NCBI RefSeq assembly: GCF_000686705.1
Contig: NZ_JMLJ01000018.1
Location: forward strand, 1-64,000
Reading direction: 5' to 3'
Length of the DNA: 64,000 nucleotides
DNA from: Clostridium hydrogeniformans DSM 21757
Lineage (GTDB): Bacteria > Bacillota > Clostridia > Clostridiales > Clostridiaceae
Made by a program: the position numbers and the translations under genes
Notes under the pieces: model-generated
Told to the model about the DNA's origin: nothing
Database searches by the model: none
What the model saw: the letters and a program-made list of their open reading frames with translations, nothing else
Shown: positions 10,826-21,149 of the stretch, piece by piece
Numbering within the stretch: position 1 is the stretch's first letter
How the letters are laid out: the number at the start of each line of letters is the position of its first letter

Positions 10826-11494
10826 TTGGAGGCTTTAAGAAATTTTTTAAGCTCATTTTTTGAGCAAATTCATAACTTAATTGGCACAGTTGTATCCTCA
10901 GAAGGAGCAGCTTATGGTTTAGCCATAATAGTATTTACTATAATAGTAAGAATTTTATTACTTCCTTTAAATATAAAGCAAACAAGATCTCAAGTTAAAA
11001 TGCAAGAGGTTCAACCTGAAGTTCAAAAGGTACAGAATAAGTATAAAAATGATCCTGCAAAGGCTCAACAAGAAGTAATGAAGCTTTATAAGGAATATGG
11101 TGTAAGTCCTTTTAGTGGATGTCTTCCATTAATAATACAAATGCCAATATTATTTGCTCTTTATTATGTATTTAATAATTTACAGGGAATAGATGGAGCA
11201 GCCTTTTTATGGATACCAGACCTAGCTAGTCCAGATCCTCTTTACATTTTACCAGTATTATCCTTTGTAACTACATATTTATCTTCAGCTTTAATATCTA
11301 GTAAAAATAAGGATAATCCACAAGCAAAGTCTATGTCTACTATGAATTTATTTATGGCTGGATTTATAGCATTTATGTCACTAAAGTTTAAATCAGCATT
11401 AGTTATATATTGGGTTACAAACAGTTTAATTCAAATAATCCAAACCTTAATAATGAAGGCTTTAGATGATAAGAAAAAGAAGGCTAATGCTTAA
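10826..11494 (+). CDS. yidC: Membrane protein insertase YidC/OxaI family
   Basis: 222-aa insertase of the short Gram-positive type. It has a first hydrophobic segment GLAIIVFTIIVRILLLPL carrying the conserved arginine of the substrate groove, a cytoplasmic coiled hairpin (residues 50-95), then four further membrane segments and a basic tail KKKKANA. It starts at TTG 10826, 9 nt after AGGAGG. I see no lipobox, unlike B. subtilis SpoIIIJ; a lipid anchor is therefore not supported. It is translationally close to yidD and khpB. Confidence 0.96.
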   Translation: MEALRNFLSSFFEQIHNLIGTVVSSEGAAYGLAIIVFTIIVRILLLPLNIKQTRSQVKMQEVQPEVQKVQNKYKNDPAKAQQEVMKLYKEYGVSPFSGCLPLIIQMPILFALYYVFNNLQGIDGAAFLWIPDLASPDPLYILPVLSFVTTYLSSALISSKNKDNPQAKSMSTMNLFMAGFIAFMSLKFKSALVIYWVTNSLIQIIQTLIMKALDDKKKKANA

Positions 11495-11540
11495 TTTTAG
11501 AGAATGGATTTCTTGATAAAAGGTGGGTGAATAAGGGAAA

Positions 11541-12176
11541 ATGAAGACATTAGAAATTTCAGGTAAAACAGTTGATGAAGCTTTAAAGAGTGCTTTAAAG
11601 GAATTAAATGTTACGGAAGATAAGGTAGAAGTTGAAGTCTTAGAACAAGGTTCTAAAGGTCTTTTAGGACTTATTGGAGCTAAACCTGCAAAAATTCTTG
11701 TAAAACTTAAGAATAATTATGCTGATTCAGCAAGAGAATTCTTAGGCAATGTACTGGATTCTATGGGAGTAAAGGCAGAAATACAAATTAAAGAAGAGAA
11801 GGATACTATAAAAATATCTCTTGAGGGCCCTAATATGGGGGTTGTTATAGGATATAGAGGTGAAACATTAGATTCTCTTCAATACCTAGTAAGTTTAGTT
11901 ATAAACAAAGGAAATGATGAGCAATATAAGAGAGTTGTATTAGACTCAGAGAATTATAGAGCTAAGAGAGAAGAAACATTAAAAAGATTAGCAAGTAAGA
12001 CTGCTTATAAGGTTAATAAAAATGGAAGATGCTTTAGACTTGAAGCAATGAATCCATATGAGAGAAGAATAATTCATGCAGCACTTCAAAATCATCCAGA
12101 TGTGTACACATATAGTGAAGGTGATGAGCCGTTTAGAAGAGTTGTAGTAGAAGTTAAAAAGAAAAAGACATCCTAA
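11541..12176 (+). CDS. khpB: RNA-binding protein KhpB (Jag/EloR)
   Basis: 211-aa protein with an N-terminal Jag-N domain (MKTLEISGKTVDEALKSALK), a central KH domain with the GYRG loop (VIGYRGETLDSLQYLV) and a C-terminal R3H domain (NPYERRIIHAALQNH). Relatives work with KhpA to bind RNA and influence cell elongation and division. The next gene is well separated and an intrinsic terminator overlaps the stop codon, closing the rpmH operon. Confidence 0.95.
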   Translation: MKTLEISGKTVDEALKSALKELNVTEDKVEVEVLEQGSKGLLGLIGAKPAKILVKLKNNYADSAREFLGNVLDSMGVKAEIQIKEEKDTIKISLEGPNMGVVIGYRGETLDSLQYLVSLVINKGNDEQYKRVVLDSENYRAKREETLKRLASKTAYKVNKNGRCFRLEAMNPYERRIIHAALQNHPDVYTYSEGDEPFRRVVVEVKKKKTS

Positions 12177-12190
12177 TAGGATGTCTTTTT
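12162..12190 (+). terminator. terminator of rpmH-khpB operon
   Basis: A 12-bp inverted repeat AAAAAGACATCC/GGATGTCTTTTT (12162-12173, 12179-12190) with a 5-nt loop. The right arm ends in a T run. The khpB stop codon lies in the hairpin. No ORF is seen in the following 220 bases up to the sigma-factor gene. Confidence 0.9.
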
Positions 12191-12409
12191 CTTTTTAAAA
12201 ATAACTTAATATTTACCTTTAAGTTTAAGATAAATACCTTTTAAAGAATATTAAATTATTAGTGTAAAATATATAGAAAAATTAAGGGGAAGATAATGTA
12301 TTCTTTCTCTTAAGTGTATTACAAGGATTATATAAAAATCCTAAATTTATTGGAACCTAAAGGGGGAGAAGTTAATCTAATACATAGAGTTTTTTAAATG
12401 GAGGGGTAT

Positions 12410-12925
12410 ATGGACAAGTTAGTAGAAGAAGCTAAAAGAGGGGATAAAAAAGCTTTTATAGATTTAATTAGAGGGGTAAGAGGTGACTTATATAAGGTAG
12501 CTAAGGGGTTTTTATCCTGCGAAGAGGATATTAAGGATGTTATATCAGAGACCATAGTAATTGCATATGAAAAGGTAGGAACATTAAGGAATAATGAGTA
12601 TTTTAAAACCTGGATTACCAGAATTTTAATTAACAAATGCAACTTAATTTTAAAAGAAAAAAAGAAGATAACCTACTTATCTGATATAAAAGAAATAAGT
12701 TATCCACAAGACTTTAGAAATATTGATTTATATAGGGCTGTGGATAATTTAAGTGAAGAGATAAAGATGGTAATTGTGCTTTATTATTTTGGAGACTACC
12801 CTGTGGATAAAATTTCAGAAGTTTTAGATATAAAAGAGGGAACAGTAAAATCAAGATTATTTAGAGGGAGAAAAAAATTATTTGAAGTTCTAAGGGAGGG
12901 GGAAGAAAAAAGCTATGTTAAATAA
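12410..12925 (+). CDS. ECF-type RNA polymerase sigma factor (SigV-like)
   Basis: 171-aa two-domain sigma factor: region 2 (AFIDLIRGVRGDLYKVAKGF, CEEDIKDVISETIVIAYEKV, FKTWITRILINKCNLIL) and region 4 with a helix-turn-helix (YYFGDYPVDKISEVLDIKEG, TVKSRLFRGRKKL). No region 1.1 or 3, so ECF class. ATG 12410 is preceded by GGAGG; the in-frame ATG at 12398 has no ribosome site. It overlaps the next gene by 11 bp, so the two are co-translated. By analogy with SigV/RsiV pairs the downstream membrane protein is the likely anti-sigma factor. I do not recognise the target promoter motif. Confidence 0.88.
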   Translation: MDKLVEEAKRGDKKAFIDLIRGVRGDLYKVAKGFLSCEEDIKDVISETIVIAYEKVGTLRNNEYFKTWITRILINKCNLILKEKKKITYLSDIKEISYPQDFRNIDLYRAVDNLSEEIKMVIVLYYFGDYPVDKISEVLDIKEGTVKSRLFRGRKKLFEVLREGEEKSYVK

Positions 12926-14258
12926 GGATATAGATTTTAAAATAAAAAAAGAACTTGGAGATATAAGTGTTAGTGAAGACTTTATTGATTTTACTGAGGA
13001 GGTATTAAAAAACTTACCTGAAAAGAAAAAAATAATAAACAAAAGAAATATGCTTAAGAAAGGGATTATGGTTGCTGGAATTAGCAGTATAGTCTTAATT
13101 GGAAGCTCATTTATGTATCCTGCCATGGCAAAAAGCCTCCCTGTGGTTAATAAGATATTTGAAAAATTTTATGAATATGGTTATGTTTCTAAGGAGTATG
13201 TTAACTACTTAAATACTATAAACCAAAGTGATAACAGTGAAGGCGTAACAATAAATTTTGATGACATAATCATAGAAAATGGATCTCTTATATTAAACTA
13301 TAGAATTATAAGTAATAAGGAATTCGCATCTGTGGCTGGAATATGGGATTCTGTTTTAAATATAAATGGGATAAAGTTAGATGATCCTAGAACTGATGAT
13401 TTTAGTAAACTTATAAAAGAGGATGAGGGAAAGTATTACTATGATCAAGTGTCAGAAATTGATATATCCAATATAAATCTAGAAGATTTTAAAGAGAATA
13501 TTGAGATAGAATTTATAATTAAGAATTTAGATGGAATAGATGGAACATGGAGATTTGCTTTAAAGACTGAAAAGGAAAAAATTTATGGAAAAAGCAAGAT
13601 GGTAAACTTAAATATAGATGTTAAATGTAGAGAAAACTTATATACAATAAAGAAGGTAACTTTAGGAAGTTTTAAATCTAAAATAGACTTTGAAGGTAGA
13701 GAAGAGAATGAAGATATAGGACTTCCCATAATAGGGGTATTTACTGATAAAGGAGACATACTTAAACCATTTAGAGGAGAGTCAAGTAAAGAAAGGGGAG
13801 GTAAAGAAAGAGGAAGCGTAATTACTAATTCTATTAGGGAAATACCATCAAAACTAACCTTTATTCCATATAAAATTATAGAAGGGACTACGGATAATAT
13901 TAAACCTATAAAAAAAATAAGTGTAAGAGAATTTATGCAAAATAATAAACCAATAGATATTAAGGCGGGAGAAAATGTAAATATTAGAATAGGAAGAGCT
14001 AATATAGATGAGAATATGTTAACAATAGATTTTAATATAGATGGATATGGAGTATATGCTAGTTTAATAGATGTTGAAGATAGCAATGGAGAAAAAGCTC
14101 TGTGGAATTCTGGGAATAATCCATCTATAAATAGATTGGATAATGGAAGAAGACTATATTATATAGATCCTGATAAGGAATATTATATAAATATATACAA
14201 TCAAGATGATTATATTACCCTAGATCTAGATAATATAAAACACGTAGAACTAGATTAA
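12915..14258 (+). CDS. DUF4179-type membrane protein, probable anti-sigma factor
   Basis: 447-aa protein. A short cytoplasmic N-terminus (about 45 aa, basic, EVLKNLPEKKKIINKRN) is followed by one membrane helix (GIMVAGISSIVLIGSSFMYP, about residues 50-69) and a large extracytoplasmic part. The region around AKSLPVVNKIFEKFYEYGYV and the VTINFDDIIIENGSLILNYR repeat-like strands match DUF4179 proteins that are encoded next to ECF sigma factors in clostridia. The topology fits a transmembrane anti-sigma factor. It overlaps the sigma gene by 11 bp. The ligand or stress sensed is unknown. Confidence 0.75.
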   Translation: MLNKDIDFKIKKELGDISVSEDFIDFTEEVLKNLPEKKKIINKRNMLKKGIMVAGISSIVLIGSSFMYPAMAKSLPVVNKIFEKFYEYGYVSKEYVNYLNTINQSDNSEGVTINFDDIIIENGSLILNYRIISNKEFASVAGIWDSVLNINGIKLDDPRTDDFSKLIKEDEGKYYYDQVSEIDISNINLEDFKENIEIEFIIKNLDGIDGTWRFALKTEKEKIYGKSKMVNLNIDVKCRENLYTIKKVTLGSFKSKIDFEGREENEDIGLPIIGVFTDKGDILKPFRGESSKERGGKERGSVITNSIREIPSKLTFIPYKIIEGTTDNIKPIKKISVREFMQNNKPIDIKAGENVNIRIGRANIDENMLTIDFNIDGYGVYASLIDVEDSNGEKALWNSGNNPSINRLDNGRRLYYIDPDKEYYINIYNQDDYITLDLDNIKHVELD

Positions 14259-14276
14259 ACATAAAAATTGTATTTT

Positions 14277-14313
14277 AAATAAGCAGATAATTTAAGTTAC
14301 CTGCTTATTTTTT
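14277..14313 (+). terminator. terminator after the sigma/anti-sigma pair
   Basis: Inverted repeat AAATAAGCAG/CTGCTTATTT (14277-14286, 14301-14310) with a 14-nt loop and a following T run. Confidence 0.88.
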
Positions 14314-14751
14314 TATTTTATGGATATTAATTAGTAATATATGAGAAAATCCAAATGATAATAAATTTTTAATTTCTATTATTATTTGCATTAACTCAAT
14401 AAATTTAATCCTTTATATTAATGGTGTATAGAGATAAGAAAATTAAGGTTCTATGGAACTTTAATCCACAATCAGGAAGACATAAAGACCCTATATAAGG
14501 AACTTTTAATACATACATATAATAGTTATGTATATAAGACAAGTATTTATATAATAATGGCATAAAATTCAGTCTGTAAAGTAAGAAAAAAATAGTTTAA
14601 AATATAAGGATGAAAATATAAATAACTAAAGAAAAAAATTTTCTTTTAATAGTATTTTAGGGTATACTATTATTTAGTGATTTTTGTTTGAAACCGTTAG
14701 AGTTTAAGGGTTTATGTGATAAAATGGAATATTATAAAAAGGAGGATATGT
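14314..14751. other. gene-free stretch upstream of mnmE
   Basis: A+T-rich, no supported ORF. It contains a small hairpin AAGGTTC-TATG-GAACTTT (14447-14464) whose 3' arm is echoed by GGAACTTTT near 14500. There are -10-like hexamers before mnmE (for example TATACT near 14663), but none has a convincing -35, so I do not call a promoter. Confidence 0.5.
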
Positions 14752-16131
14752 ATGAGAGATTTTGATACAATAGCAGCCATTGCAACAGCTATTGGAGAAG
14801 GCGGAATTTCAATAATAAGGCTATCAGGAACTAAAGCCTTAGATGTTGTATCATCAATATTTAAAGGAAAGAACAATAGACCTTTAAATGATATAAAACC
14901 ATATACTATGAGATACGGACATATTATAGATAAAAAAACTGGTGAGGTTTTAGATGAGGTAATAGTTTCATATATGAAGGGCCCTAGAAGTTTTACAGCA
15001 GAGGATTGCGTTGAAATAAATTGTCATGGTGGAGTATTTTCAACTAATAGGATACTTGAAGAAGTTATAAAAAATGGGGCAAGGAATGCAGATCCAGGAG
15101 AGTTCACAAAGAGAGCATTTCTTAATGGAAGAATTGACTTAACTCAAGCAGAGGCAGTAATTGATTTAATAAATGCAAAAACTGATTTATCTATGAAGTC
15201 TGCACTACTTCAAAGTGAGGGTAGGATATCAAAGGAGATAAATGAGATTAGACATAGATTATTAGGAGCTATAGCTCATATAGAGGCAACTGTAGATTTT
15301 CCGGAAGAAGATCTTGAAGAGATTACAGGAAACCAAGTATCAGAAAGCTTAAGAAGCATAATAAAAGATATACAAGGTCTCCTATCTACAGCAAATGAAG
15401 GAAAGATACTAAGAGAAGGACTGAACATGGTTATAGTAGGTAAGCCTAATGTAGGAAAATCATCTCTTATGAATAGTCTTCTAATGGAAAAGAGAGCTAT
15501 AGTTACAGAGGTTGCTGGTACCACAAGAGATGTAATTGAAGAATATATAAACATAAATGGAATACCAGTTAAGATAGTAGATACAGCAGGAATAAGAGAG
15601 ACGGAAGATATTGTTGAAAAAATTGGTGTAGAAAAAAGTAAAGAAAAGATAAATGAAGCAGATTTAATTGTTTTTATGTTGGATTTAAGCAGAGAGCTTC
15701 ATGAAGAGGATAGAGAGATAATTGAATATATAAGGGATAAAAAACACATAATTCTTTTAAATAAGGTTGATTTAGATAAAAAACTTTACATAGAAGATTT
15801 ACAGGGAATAAACAAAGAAAATATCCTTACTGTATCAGCTAAAACAGGAGAAGGTATAAGTGAGTTAAAAGATAAGATAAAGGATATGTTCTTTAGTGGA
15901 GAAATTTCAGCTACAGAGGTTATGATAACAAATAGTAGACATAAAGAAGCTTTATATAAGGCTGAGGAGAGATGTAAAGCAGCTCTTGATACATTAGATA
16001 TGGGAATATCAATAGACTTAGCGTCTATCGATGTTAGAGCTGCATGGATGAATTTAGGAGAAATTACAGGAGAAACTTTAGAAGAGGATATTATAGATAA
16101 GATATTCTCAGAATTCTGTATAGGAAAGTAG
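14752..16131 (+). CDS. mnmE: tRNA modification GTPase MnmE
   Basis: 459-aa GTPase that with MnmG installs the 5-(carboxymethyl)aminomethyl group on wobble uridine of several tRNAs. It has an N-terminal formyl-THF binding domain ([20 protein letters not shown]), a helical domain interrupted by the G domain ([26 protein letters not shown]) and the C-terminal FCIGK motif whose cysteine is catalytic. ATG 14752 follows GGAGG; the frame is open to 14716 but without a ribosome site there. mnmG follows 7 bp later. Confidence 0.97.
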   Translation: MRDFDTIAAIATAIGEGGISIIRLSGTKALDVVSSIFKGKNNRPLNDIKPYTMRYGHIIDKKTGEVLDEVIVSYMKGPRSFTAEDCVEINCHGGVFSTNRILEEVIKNGARNADPGEFTKRAFLNGRIDLTQAEAVIDLINAKTDLSMKSALLQSEGRISKEINEIRHRLLGAIAHIEATVDFPEEDLEEITGNQVSESLRSIIKDIQGLLSTANEGKILREGLNMVIVGKPNVGKSSLMNSLLMEKRAIVTEVAGTTRDVIEEYININGIPVKIVDTAGIRETEDIVEKIGVEKSKEKINEADLIVFMLDLSRELHEEDREIIEYIRDKKHIILLNKVDLDKKLYIEDLQGINKENILTVSAKTGEGISELKDKIKDMFFSGEISATEVMITNSRHKEALYKAEERCKAALDTLDMGISIDLASIDVRAAWMNLGEITGETLEEDIIDKIFSEFCIGK

Positions 16132-16138
16132 GTGCATT

Positions 16139-18016
16139 ATGAAAAAATACTTAAGAGGAGAATATGACGTAGTTGTAATAGGAGCTGGACACGCAGGGTG
16201 TGAAGCAGCTCTTGCTTCTGCGAGAATGGGTATGAAAACCCTTATAACAACTTTAAATTTAGATAGTATAGCTATGATGCCTTGTAACCCTAATATTGGG
16301 GGAACTGCTAAGGGTCATTTAGTTAGAGAAATAGATGCTCTAGGTGGGGAAATGGGAATTAATATAGATAAGACCTTTATCCAATCTAGAATGCTTAATA
16401 CATCAAAGGGACCAGCAGTTCATTCATTGAGAGCTCAAGCTGATAAAAAGAGATATCAAGATACTATGAAAAGCGTTCTTGAGAATCAAGAGAACTTAGA
16501 TGTAAAACAATGTGAAGTTGTAGATATAGACCTTACTGACGGAAAGGTAAGTGGAGTAGTTACCAGTACAGGAGCTAGTTATAACACAAGGGCTGTTATA
16601 GTGGCTTCAGGAACCTATTTAAGAGGTAAGATAATAATAGGTGAGTTTAGACAGGATAGTGGTCCAAATGGCCTTGCAGCTGCAACTGAGCTAACAAATA
16701 CATTAAAGAGGTTTGGTATATCTTTAAGAAGATTTAAAACAGGAACTCCAGCAAGAGTTAACACAAGGTCTGTAGACTTCTCAAAGATGGTTGAACAAAA
16801 GGGAGACGATAAAATAGTACCATTCTCATTTATGAATAAAAATATAGATAGAGAACAAATATCTTGTTGGTTAACTTACACTAATGAAGAAACTCATAAA
16901 GTTATAACAGATAATATAGATAGATCACCACTTTATAATGGAGAAATAGAAAGTGTGGGACCAAGATACTGTCCTTCAATAGAGGATAAGGTAATGAGAT
17001 TCCCAGATAAACTTCAACACCAAATATTTATAGAACCAGAGGGTGAAAATACATTAGAAATGTATGTTCAAGGAATGTCTAGTTCATTACCAGAAGAAGT
17101 TCAAATAAAGATGTTAAAAACAATACCAGGTCTTGAAAATGCAGAGGTAATGAGAACAGGATATGCTATAGAGTACGATTGTGTAGATCCATTAGAATTA
17201 AAGCCTTCCTTAGAGCTTAAAAAGGTAGATGGGCTGTTTGGTGCAGGTCAGCTCAATGGAACCTCAGGATATGAAGAGGCTGCATCTCAGGGGCTTATAG
17301 CAGGGATAAATGCAGCTCTAAAAGTACAGGGAAAAGCTCCATTAATACTTACTAGATCCGATGGATATATAGGTGTATTAATAGATGATTTAGTTACAAA
17401 GGGAACTAATGAGCCATATAGAATGATGACTTCAAGAGCTGAGTATAGATTACTTCTAAGACAGGATAATGCAGATTTAAGATTAACTGACATAGGAAGA
17501 CAGGTAGGACTTGTATCTGATGATAGATATGAGAAATTCTTAACTAGAAAATCTCAAATAGAGAAAGAATTAGAGAGAATAAGGAATTTACAAATTACTA
17601 ATAAAAAAGAGATAAATGAATTCTTAGTAAGTTTAGGTTCAGCAGAGCTTAAGAAACCTATAAGTTTATACGAATTAATAAAGAGACCAGAACTTGATTA
17701 TTGGATGGTAGAAGATTTAGATAATGATAGACCAGAGTTATCTAAAGATATTGAAGAGCAAGTTGGAATAATTTCTAAGTATGAAGGATATATAGAAAAA
17801 CAACTAGATCAAGTTAATCAATTTAAAAAATTTGAAAAGAAATTAATGCCAAGTGACATAGAGTATGATAATATAAAGGGTCTAAGAATAGAAGCAGTTC
17901 AAAAATTAAGTGCCATAAGACCAATTAGCATAGGCCAGGCATCAAGAATATCAGGGGTATCACCAGCGGATATATCTGTGCTTTTAATATATTTAGAACA
18001 TAAATATAACAATTAA
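16139..18016 (+). CDS. mnmG: tRNA uridine 5-carboxymethylaminomethyl modification enzyme MnmG
   Basis: 625-aa FAD-dependent partner of MnmE. It shows the Rossmann FAD motif [20 protein letters not shown] at residues 11-30, [20 protein letters not shown] near 49, and the C-terminal MnmE- and tRNA-binding helical domain ending in [16 protein letters not shown]. Length is normal. It sits between mnmE (7 bp) and rsmG (17 bp), the classic gidA-gidB arrangement close to oriC. Confidence 0.98.
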   Translation: MKKYLRGEYDVVVIGAGHAGCEAALASARMGMKTLITTLNLDSIAMMPCNPNIGGTAKGHLVREIDALGGEMGINIDKTFIQSRMLNTSKGPAVHSLRAQADKKRYQDTMKSVLENQENLDVKQCEVVDIDLTDGKVSGVVTSTGASYNTRAVIVASGTYLRGKIIIGEFRQDSGPNGLAAATELTNTLKRFGISLRRFKTGTPARVNTRSVDFSKMVEQKGDDKIVPFSFMNKNIDREQISCWLTYTNEETHKVITDNIDRSPLYNGEIESVGPRYCPSIEDKVMRFPDKLQHQIFIEPEGENTLEMYVQGMSSSLPEEVQIKMLKTIPGLENAEVMRTGYAIEYDCVDPLELKPSLELKKVDGLFGAGQLNGTSGYEEAASQGLIAGINAALKVQGKAPLILTRSDGYIGVLIDDLVTKGTNEPYRMMTSRAEYRLLLRQDNADLRLTDIGRQVGLVSDDRYEKFLTRKSQIEKELERIRNLQITNKKEINEFLVSLGSAELKKPISLYELIKRPELDYWMVEDLDNDRPELSKDIEEQVGIISKYEGYIEKQLDQVNQFKKFEKKLMPSDIEYDNIKGLRIEAVQKLSAIRPISIGQASRISGVSPADISVLLIYLEHKYNN

Positions 18017-18033
18017 CCTATTGGAGGATTTAT

Positions 18034-18753
18034 ATGATTTATTTTGATCTTATGAAAGATGCATGTGATGATGTTCATATGTCATTTAATGAGGATAAAT
18101 ATAATAAGTTTATTTTATATAAAGATTTACTTAAGGAATGGAATGAAAAAATAAATTTAACAGCTATAACAGAGGATGAAGCAATAATAAAAAAGCATTT
18201 TATAGATTGTATAAAGGCATTTAAATTTCAGGAATTTAAAGAAGCTAAGAGCATTATTGATGTAGGAACAGGTGCAGGTTTTCCAGGATTACCAGTAGGA
18301 ATAATGAACGAAAATACCAATGTACTTCTTTTAGATTCATTAAATAAGAGAGTAAACTTTTTAAATGATGTTATAGATAAATTAGAGTTAAAGAATTTTA
18401 AAACTCTTCACGGTAGAGCAGAAGAAGTATCAAGGAAGAAAGAGTATAGAGAAAAATTCCATATAGCTACTTCAAGAGCAGTTGCTAATATGTGTGTATT
18501 AAGTGAATTATGTCTGCCTTATGTAAAGGTAGGGGGATACTTTGTTGCTTTAAAGGGTCCAGCAGTAGAAGAAGAGTTAAGTGATGCAAGAAACGCTATA
18601 GGACTCTTAGGTGGTAAACTAGAGACTATAATTCCAGTAGAGGTTGAGGGAACAGATTTAAATCATAATTTGGTTATAATAAAGAAGGTAAAAGAAACTC
18701 CAGCAGTTTACCCAAGAAAAGCAACTAGTATAACTAAGAAACCTATCAAATAA
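18034..18753 (+). CDS. rsmG: 16S rRNA (guanine527-N7)-methyltransferase RsmG
   Basis: 239-aa SAM-dependent methyltransferase acting on G527 of 16S rRNA (E. coli numbering). The SAM-binding loop is [18 protein letters not shown] near residue 75, preceded by [11 protein letters not shown]-like sequence ([18 protein letters not shown]) and followed by [22 protein letters not shown] lies upstream of ATG 18034. Third gene of mnmE-mnmG-rsmG. No terminator is apparent before noc, so the string may continue. Confidence 0.97.
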   Translation: MIYFDLMKDACDDVHMSFNEDKYNKFILYKDLLKEWNEKINLTAITEDEAIIKKHFIDCIKAFKFQEFKEAKSIIDVGTGAGFPGLPVGIMNENTNVLLLDSLNKRVNFLNDVIDKLELKNFKTLHGRAEEVSRKKEYREKFHIATSRAVANMCVLSELCLPYVKVGGYFVALKGPAVEEELSDARNAIGLLGGKLETIIPVEVEGTDLNHNLVIIKKVKETPAVYPRKATSITKKPIK

Positions 18754-18873
18754 CAACAAAATATGAAGCTTAGGATAATTATTTGTCTTAAACTTTTTTA
18801 AATAAAAAAGAGGAAAAATTTTATTAAATGTAGAAATGTTAATATAAGGAAGATAGCGAGGGATGGTACGGGT

Positions 18874-19656
18874 ATGCAAAATGAAGTTTGTTATGTGGAT
18901 CCAGAATTAATTTATCCTAACTTATATCAACCTAGGAAGGTTTTTGATGAAGAGGCTATAGAGGAATTATCTAAGTCAATAAAGACTTATGGAATAATAC
19001 AACCTCTTTCAGTTAGGAAAAGTCATGATGATAAATATGAATTAGTGGCTGGAGAGAGAAGGCTTAGAGCTGCAAAAAAAGCTGGATTAAAACAGGTTCC
19101 AGTTATAATTGTAGAAATAAATGAAAGAGATTCTGCAGCTATAGCATTACTTGAGAATATACAGAGGGAAAATCTAAATTTTATAGAAGAAGCAGAAGCT
19201 TACTATAACCTAATTAAGATTCATTCATACACTCAAGATCAATTAGCAGAATTTATAGGTAAAAAGCAATCCACCATAGCTAATAAATTAAGAATTCTTA
19301 AATTATCTGATGAAGTAAGAAGTATATTATTAGAAAAAAAGCTAACAGAGAGACATGGAAGAGCTTTATTAAAACTTCCAGATGAAGAAATGCAATTATA
19401 TGTATTAGATTTAGTAGTAAAAAGAGGACTTAATGTAAAAAAGACAGAAGAACTTATAGAGAAAGAATTATTAAAGCTTGCTAATAAAGAGATAGCTACG
19501 GATGGTAAAAAAAGAATAAAGGGAGTATTCTCTTCTAAGATATATATAAATACCATAAAACAGGTCTTTGATAAGTATGGTATAAACGCTGAATATAAGT
19601 CTAAGGATTTAGATGAATTTGTAGAGGTTACAGTTAGAATACCTAAAGGTAAATAA
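18874..19656 (+). CDS. noc: ParB-like nucleoid occlusion protein Noc
   Basis: 260-aa ParB-family protein with the CTPase motifs GERRLRAAKKAG and LLENIQRENLNFIEEAEAY and a helix-turn-helix AEFIGKKQSTIANKLRILKL, which resembles B. subtilis Noc (GK-QSTIANKLR) more than the ParB copy at 21.9 kb. Position right after rsmG is the classic noc position. Noc binds its own sites and keeps the division septum off the nucleoid. I found no obvious B. subtilis-type Noc-binding palindrome in this window. A weak GAGGG lies 11 nt before the ATG. Confidence 0.87.
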   Translation: MQNEVCYVDPELIYPNLYQPRKVFDEEAIEELSKSIKTYGIIQPLSVRKSHDDKYELVAGERRLRAAKKAGLKQVPVIIVEINERDSAAIALLENIQRENLNFIEEAEAYYNLIKIHSYTQDQLAEFIGKKQSTIANKLRILKLSDEVRSILLEKKLTERHGRALLKLPDEEMQLYVLDLVVKRGLNVKKTEELIEKELLKLANKEIATDGKKRIKGVFSSKIYINTIKQVFDKYGINAEYKSKDLDEFVEVTVRIPKGK

Positions 19657-19776
19657 TAAAATAAGACTTAACTAAGTTAAAGTTTCTATGCTATATAAAT
19701 TATGATTTAGGTAATTAATAACATTATAATATGTATACTTAGTCTTTTAGATAAGAAATATTAGAAGTTAAGATAT

Positions 19777-19814
19777 ATAAAGAAGAATGTTTCACATGAA
19801 ACATTCTTCTTTAT
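19777..19814. other. parS-like site inside a 38-bp palindrome
   Basis: Core TGTTTCACATGAAACA (19788-19803), differing from the canonical parS consensus only by CA in place of CG at the centre. It is extended to perfect 18-bp arms on both sides (19777-19794 and 19797-19814). The right arm is T-rich, so the element could also serve as a terminator for noc transcription. Confidence 0.82.
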
Positions 19815-20342
19815 GATGTAGATTTTTAGTAAATATAAATTATTTTAATAGAATAAAGTTATTAATAATCTAGAATTATAATATAAATATATTATAATTA
19901 CAGAAGCATATAATTAAGATTTAATTAATCTATTGGTATAGTTAAATTTTAAAATAAGAGCAGTTATAGAGTTTTAATATTAATCCTCAACTTATTCTTT
20001 TAAAATATCGTTGATTCCTCTTTCTTTAGCCATATGTATAAATTAATTTTTAAACTTAAATCCCTATATAAAGCGTTTAGTAAAAACCTGATTTTATAGG
20101 ATTATTAAAAATTACAAGTTAAAAGACTTAAGCCATGGATAAGTTAGAGTATCAGAGATTTTTTCATAGATTGTAGAGAAGTCTGAGCAAAAATTTTCAG
20201 ATTTACATGTTTAATTTTAAAGATATATAAGGGAATAATAAAAATCTATAATAAATTTAAGGGTTAAATTTAAATAGGGTAACCAGTTATATTTAATATA
20301 TATGATTAACAGCTGAATTTTATATATATTAGAATCATTATA

Positions 20343-20364
20343 AAATGTTTCATGTGAAACATTT
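20343..20364. other. parS-like site
   Basis: TGTTTCATGTGAAACA (20346-20361), the reverse complement of the other two sites, with 10-bp arms in total. It lies in the gene-free region between noc and soj, about 550 bp from the first site. Confidence 0.8.
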
Positions 20365-21104
20365 ATATAGAATTCTTAATTTAATGAAAAAATATTTAGT
20401 TATAGTATTTTTATATATTGAAGATAAGTAAGTATAAGTTTGATTCTGTATATGATTATTTTTAAATATAAAAAATTATATATGTTAGGTTCTTATAAAG
20501 AGTTATCTTAACTATTCCTAGAATTGTTAGTCTTTTTAAGAAAGAATAAGGAAATCATATATTTGTATAAAGATAATTTTAATATATATATTGCATAAAA
20601 GTTTGTGCATTTAAAGAATAAAAACAATGATTAGATCTTATCTTTTATTTCTATTCTTTAATTGTAATATTTAAATTGCAACATATATATATTGAACTTT
20701 TAATTTAGGTTAATTTTAATGATATTATATTAATTATTGAGTTATAAAAATTTAACAGTTTTAAAGTTATCATATGTTAACTATAATAATATAGGGTAGG
20801 AATGCAGCAGAAAAATAAATTTAGATAATATAAGAAGAATTATCTTATGATTACAGAATATATATTAGTTATTGGTAGAAATACTTAATATAATAGTTTA
20901 AGTATTTAAATAACATCTACTAAGTGTATGTTATAGTATAAGTGGGATTTTAGAGAGAAAATATTTATGTTTATAGTGGGATTTTACTAGATATTTTCAT
21001 ATGTTTTACTATAAAAAAATAAAATTAATAAAAAACTTAGATTGTTACAGAAATTATCTTTTATTATTAAAGTTTAAAATATATAATAATAAGTATATGT
21101 ATAC

Positions 21105-21149
21105 AGGAGGAGGTGCATTTCTCTATAGCTTTTATAGAGAAGAGAGTTT
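21105..21149 (+). promoter_or_regulatory. soj translation leader: strong SD separated from start by a hairpin
   Basis: A strong Shine-Dalgarno sequence AGGAGGAGG (21105-21113) lies 36 nt before the soj ATG at 21150, too far for normal use. Between them is a perfect 9-bp hairpin TTCTCTATA/TATAGAGAA (21119-21141). If folded, the SD is about 13 nt from the start. An in-frame stop at 21135-21137 rules out an earlier soj start. A short frame from ATG 21097 passes through the element and ends with TGA overlapping the soj ATG (ATGA), but has no ribosome site of its own. Confidence 0.6.

Larger units (their letters stand above)
19657..21149. other. 1.5-kb gene-free A+T-rich region between noc and soj
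   Basis: No open frame of convincing length or coding character on either strand over nearly 1.5 kb, which is unusual next to such densely packed genes. It contains two parS-like palindromes (19777-19814 and 20343-20364), and the soj leader at its right end. The rest is 80 percent or more A+T by eye, with many ATATAT and TTAAA tracts and no RNA family I recognise. A 13-codon start-to-stop string on the minus strand near 20030 has no ribosome site. Confidence 0.65.

Noticed and set aside
20000-20040. Minus-strand string MAKERGINDILKE then stop, in the noc-soj gap
   Set aside because: Only 13 codons and no ribosome site; not enough to claim a gene remnant.
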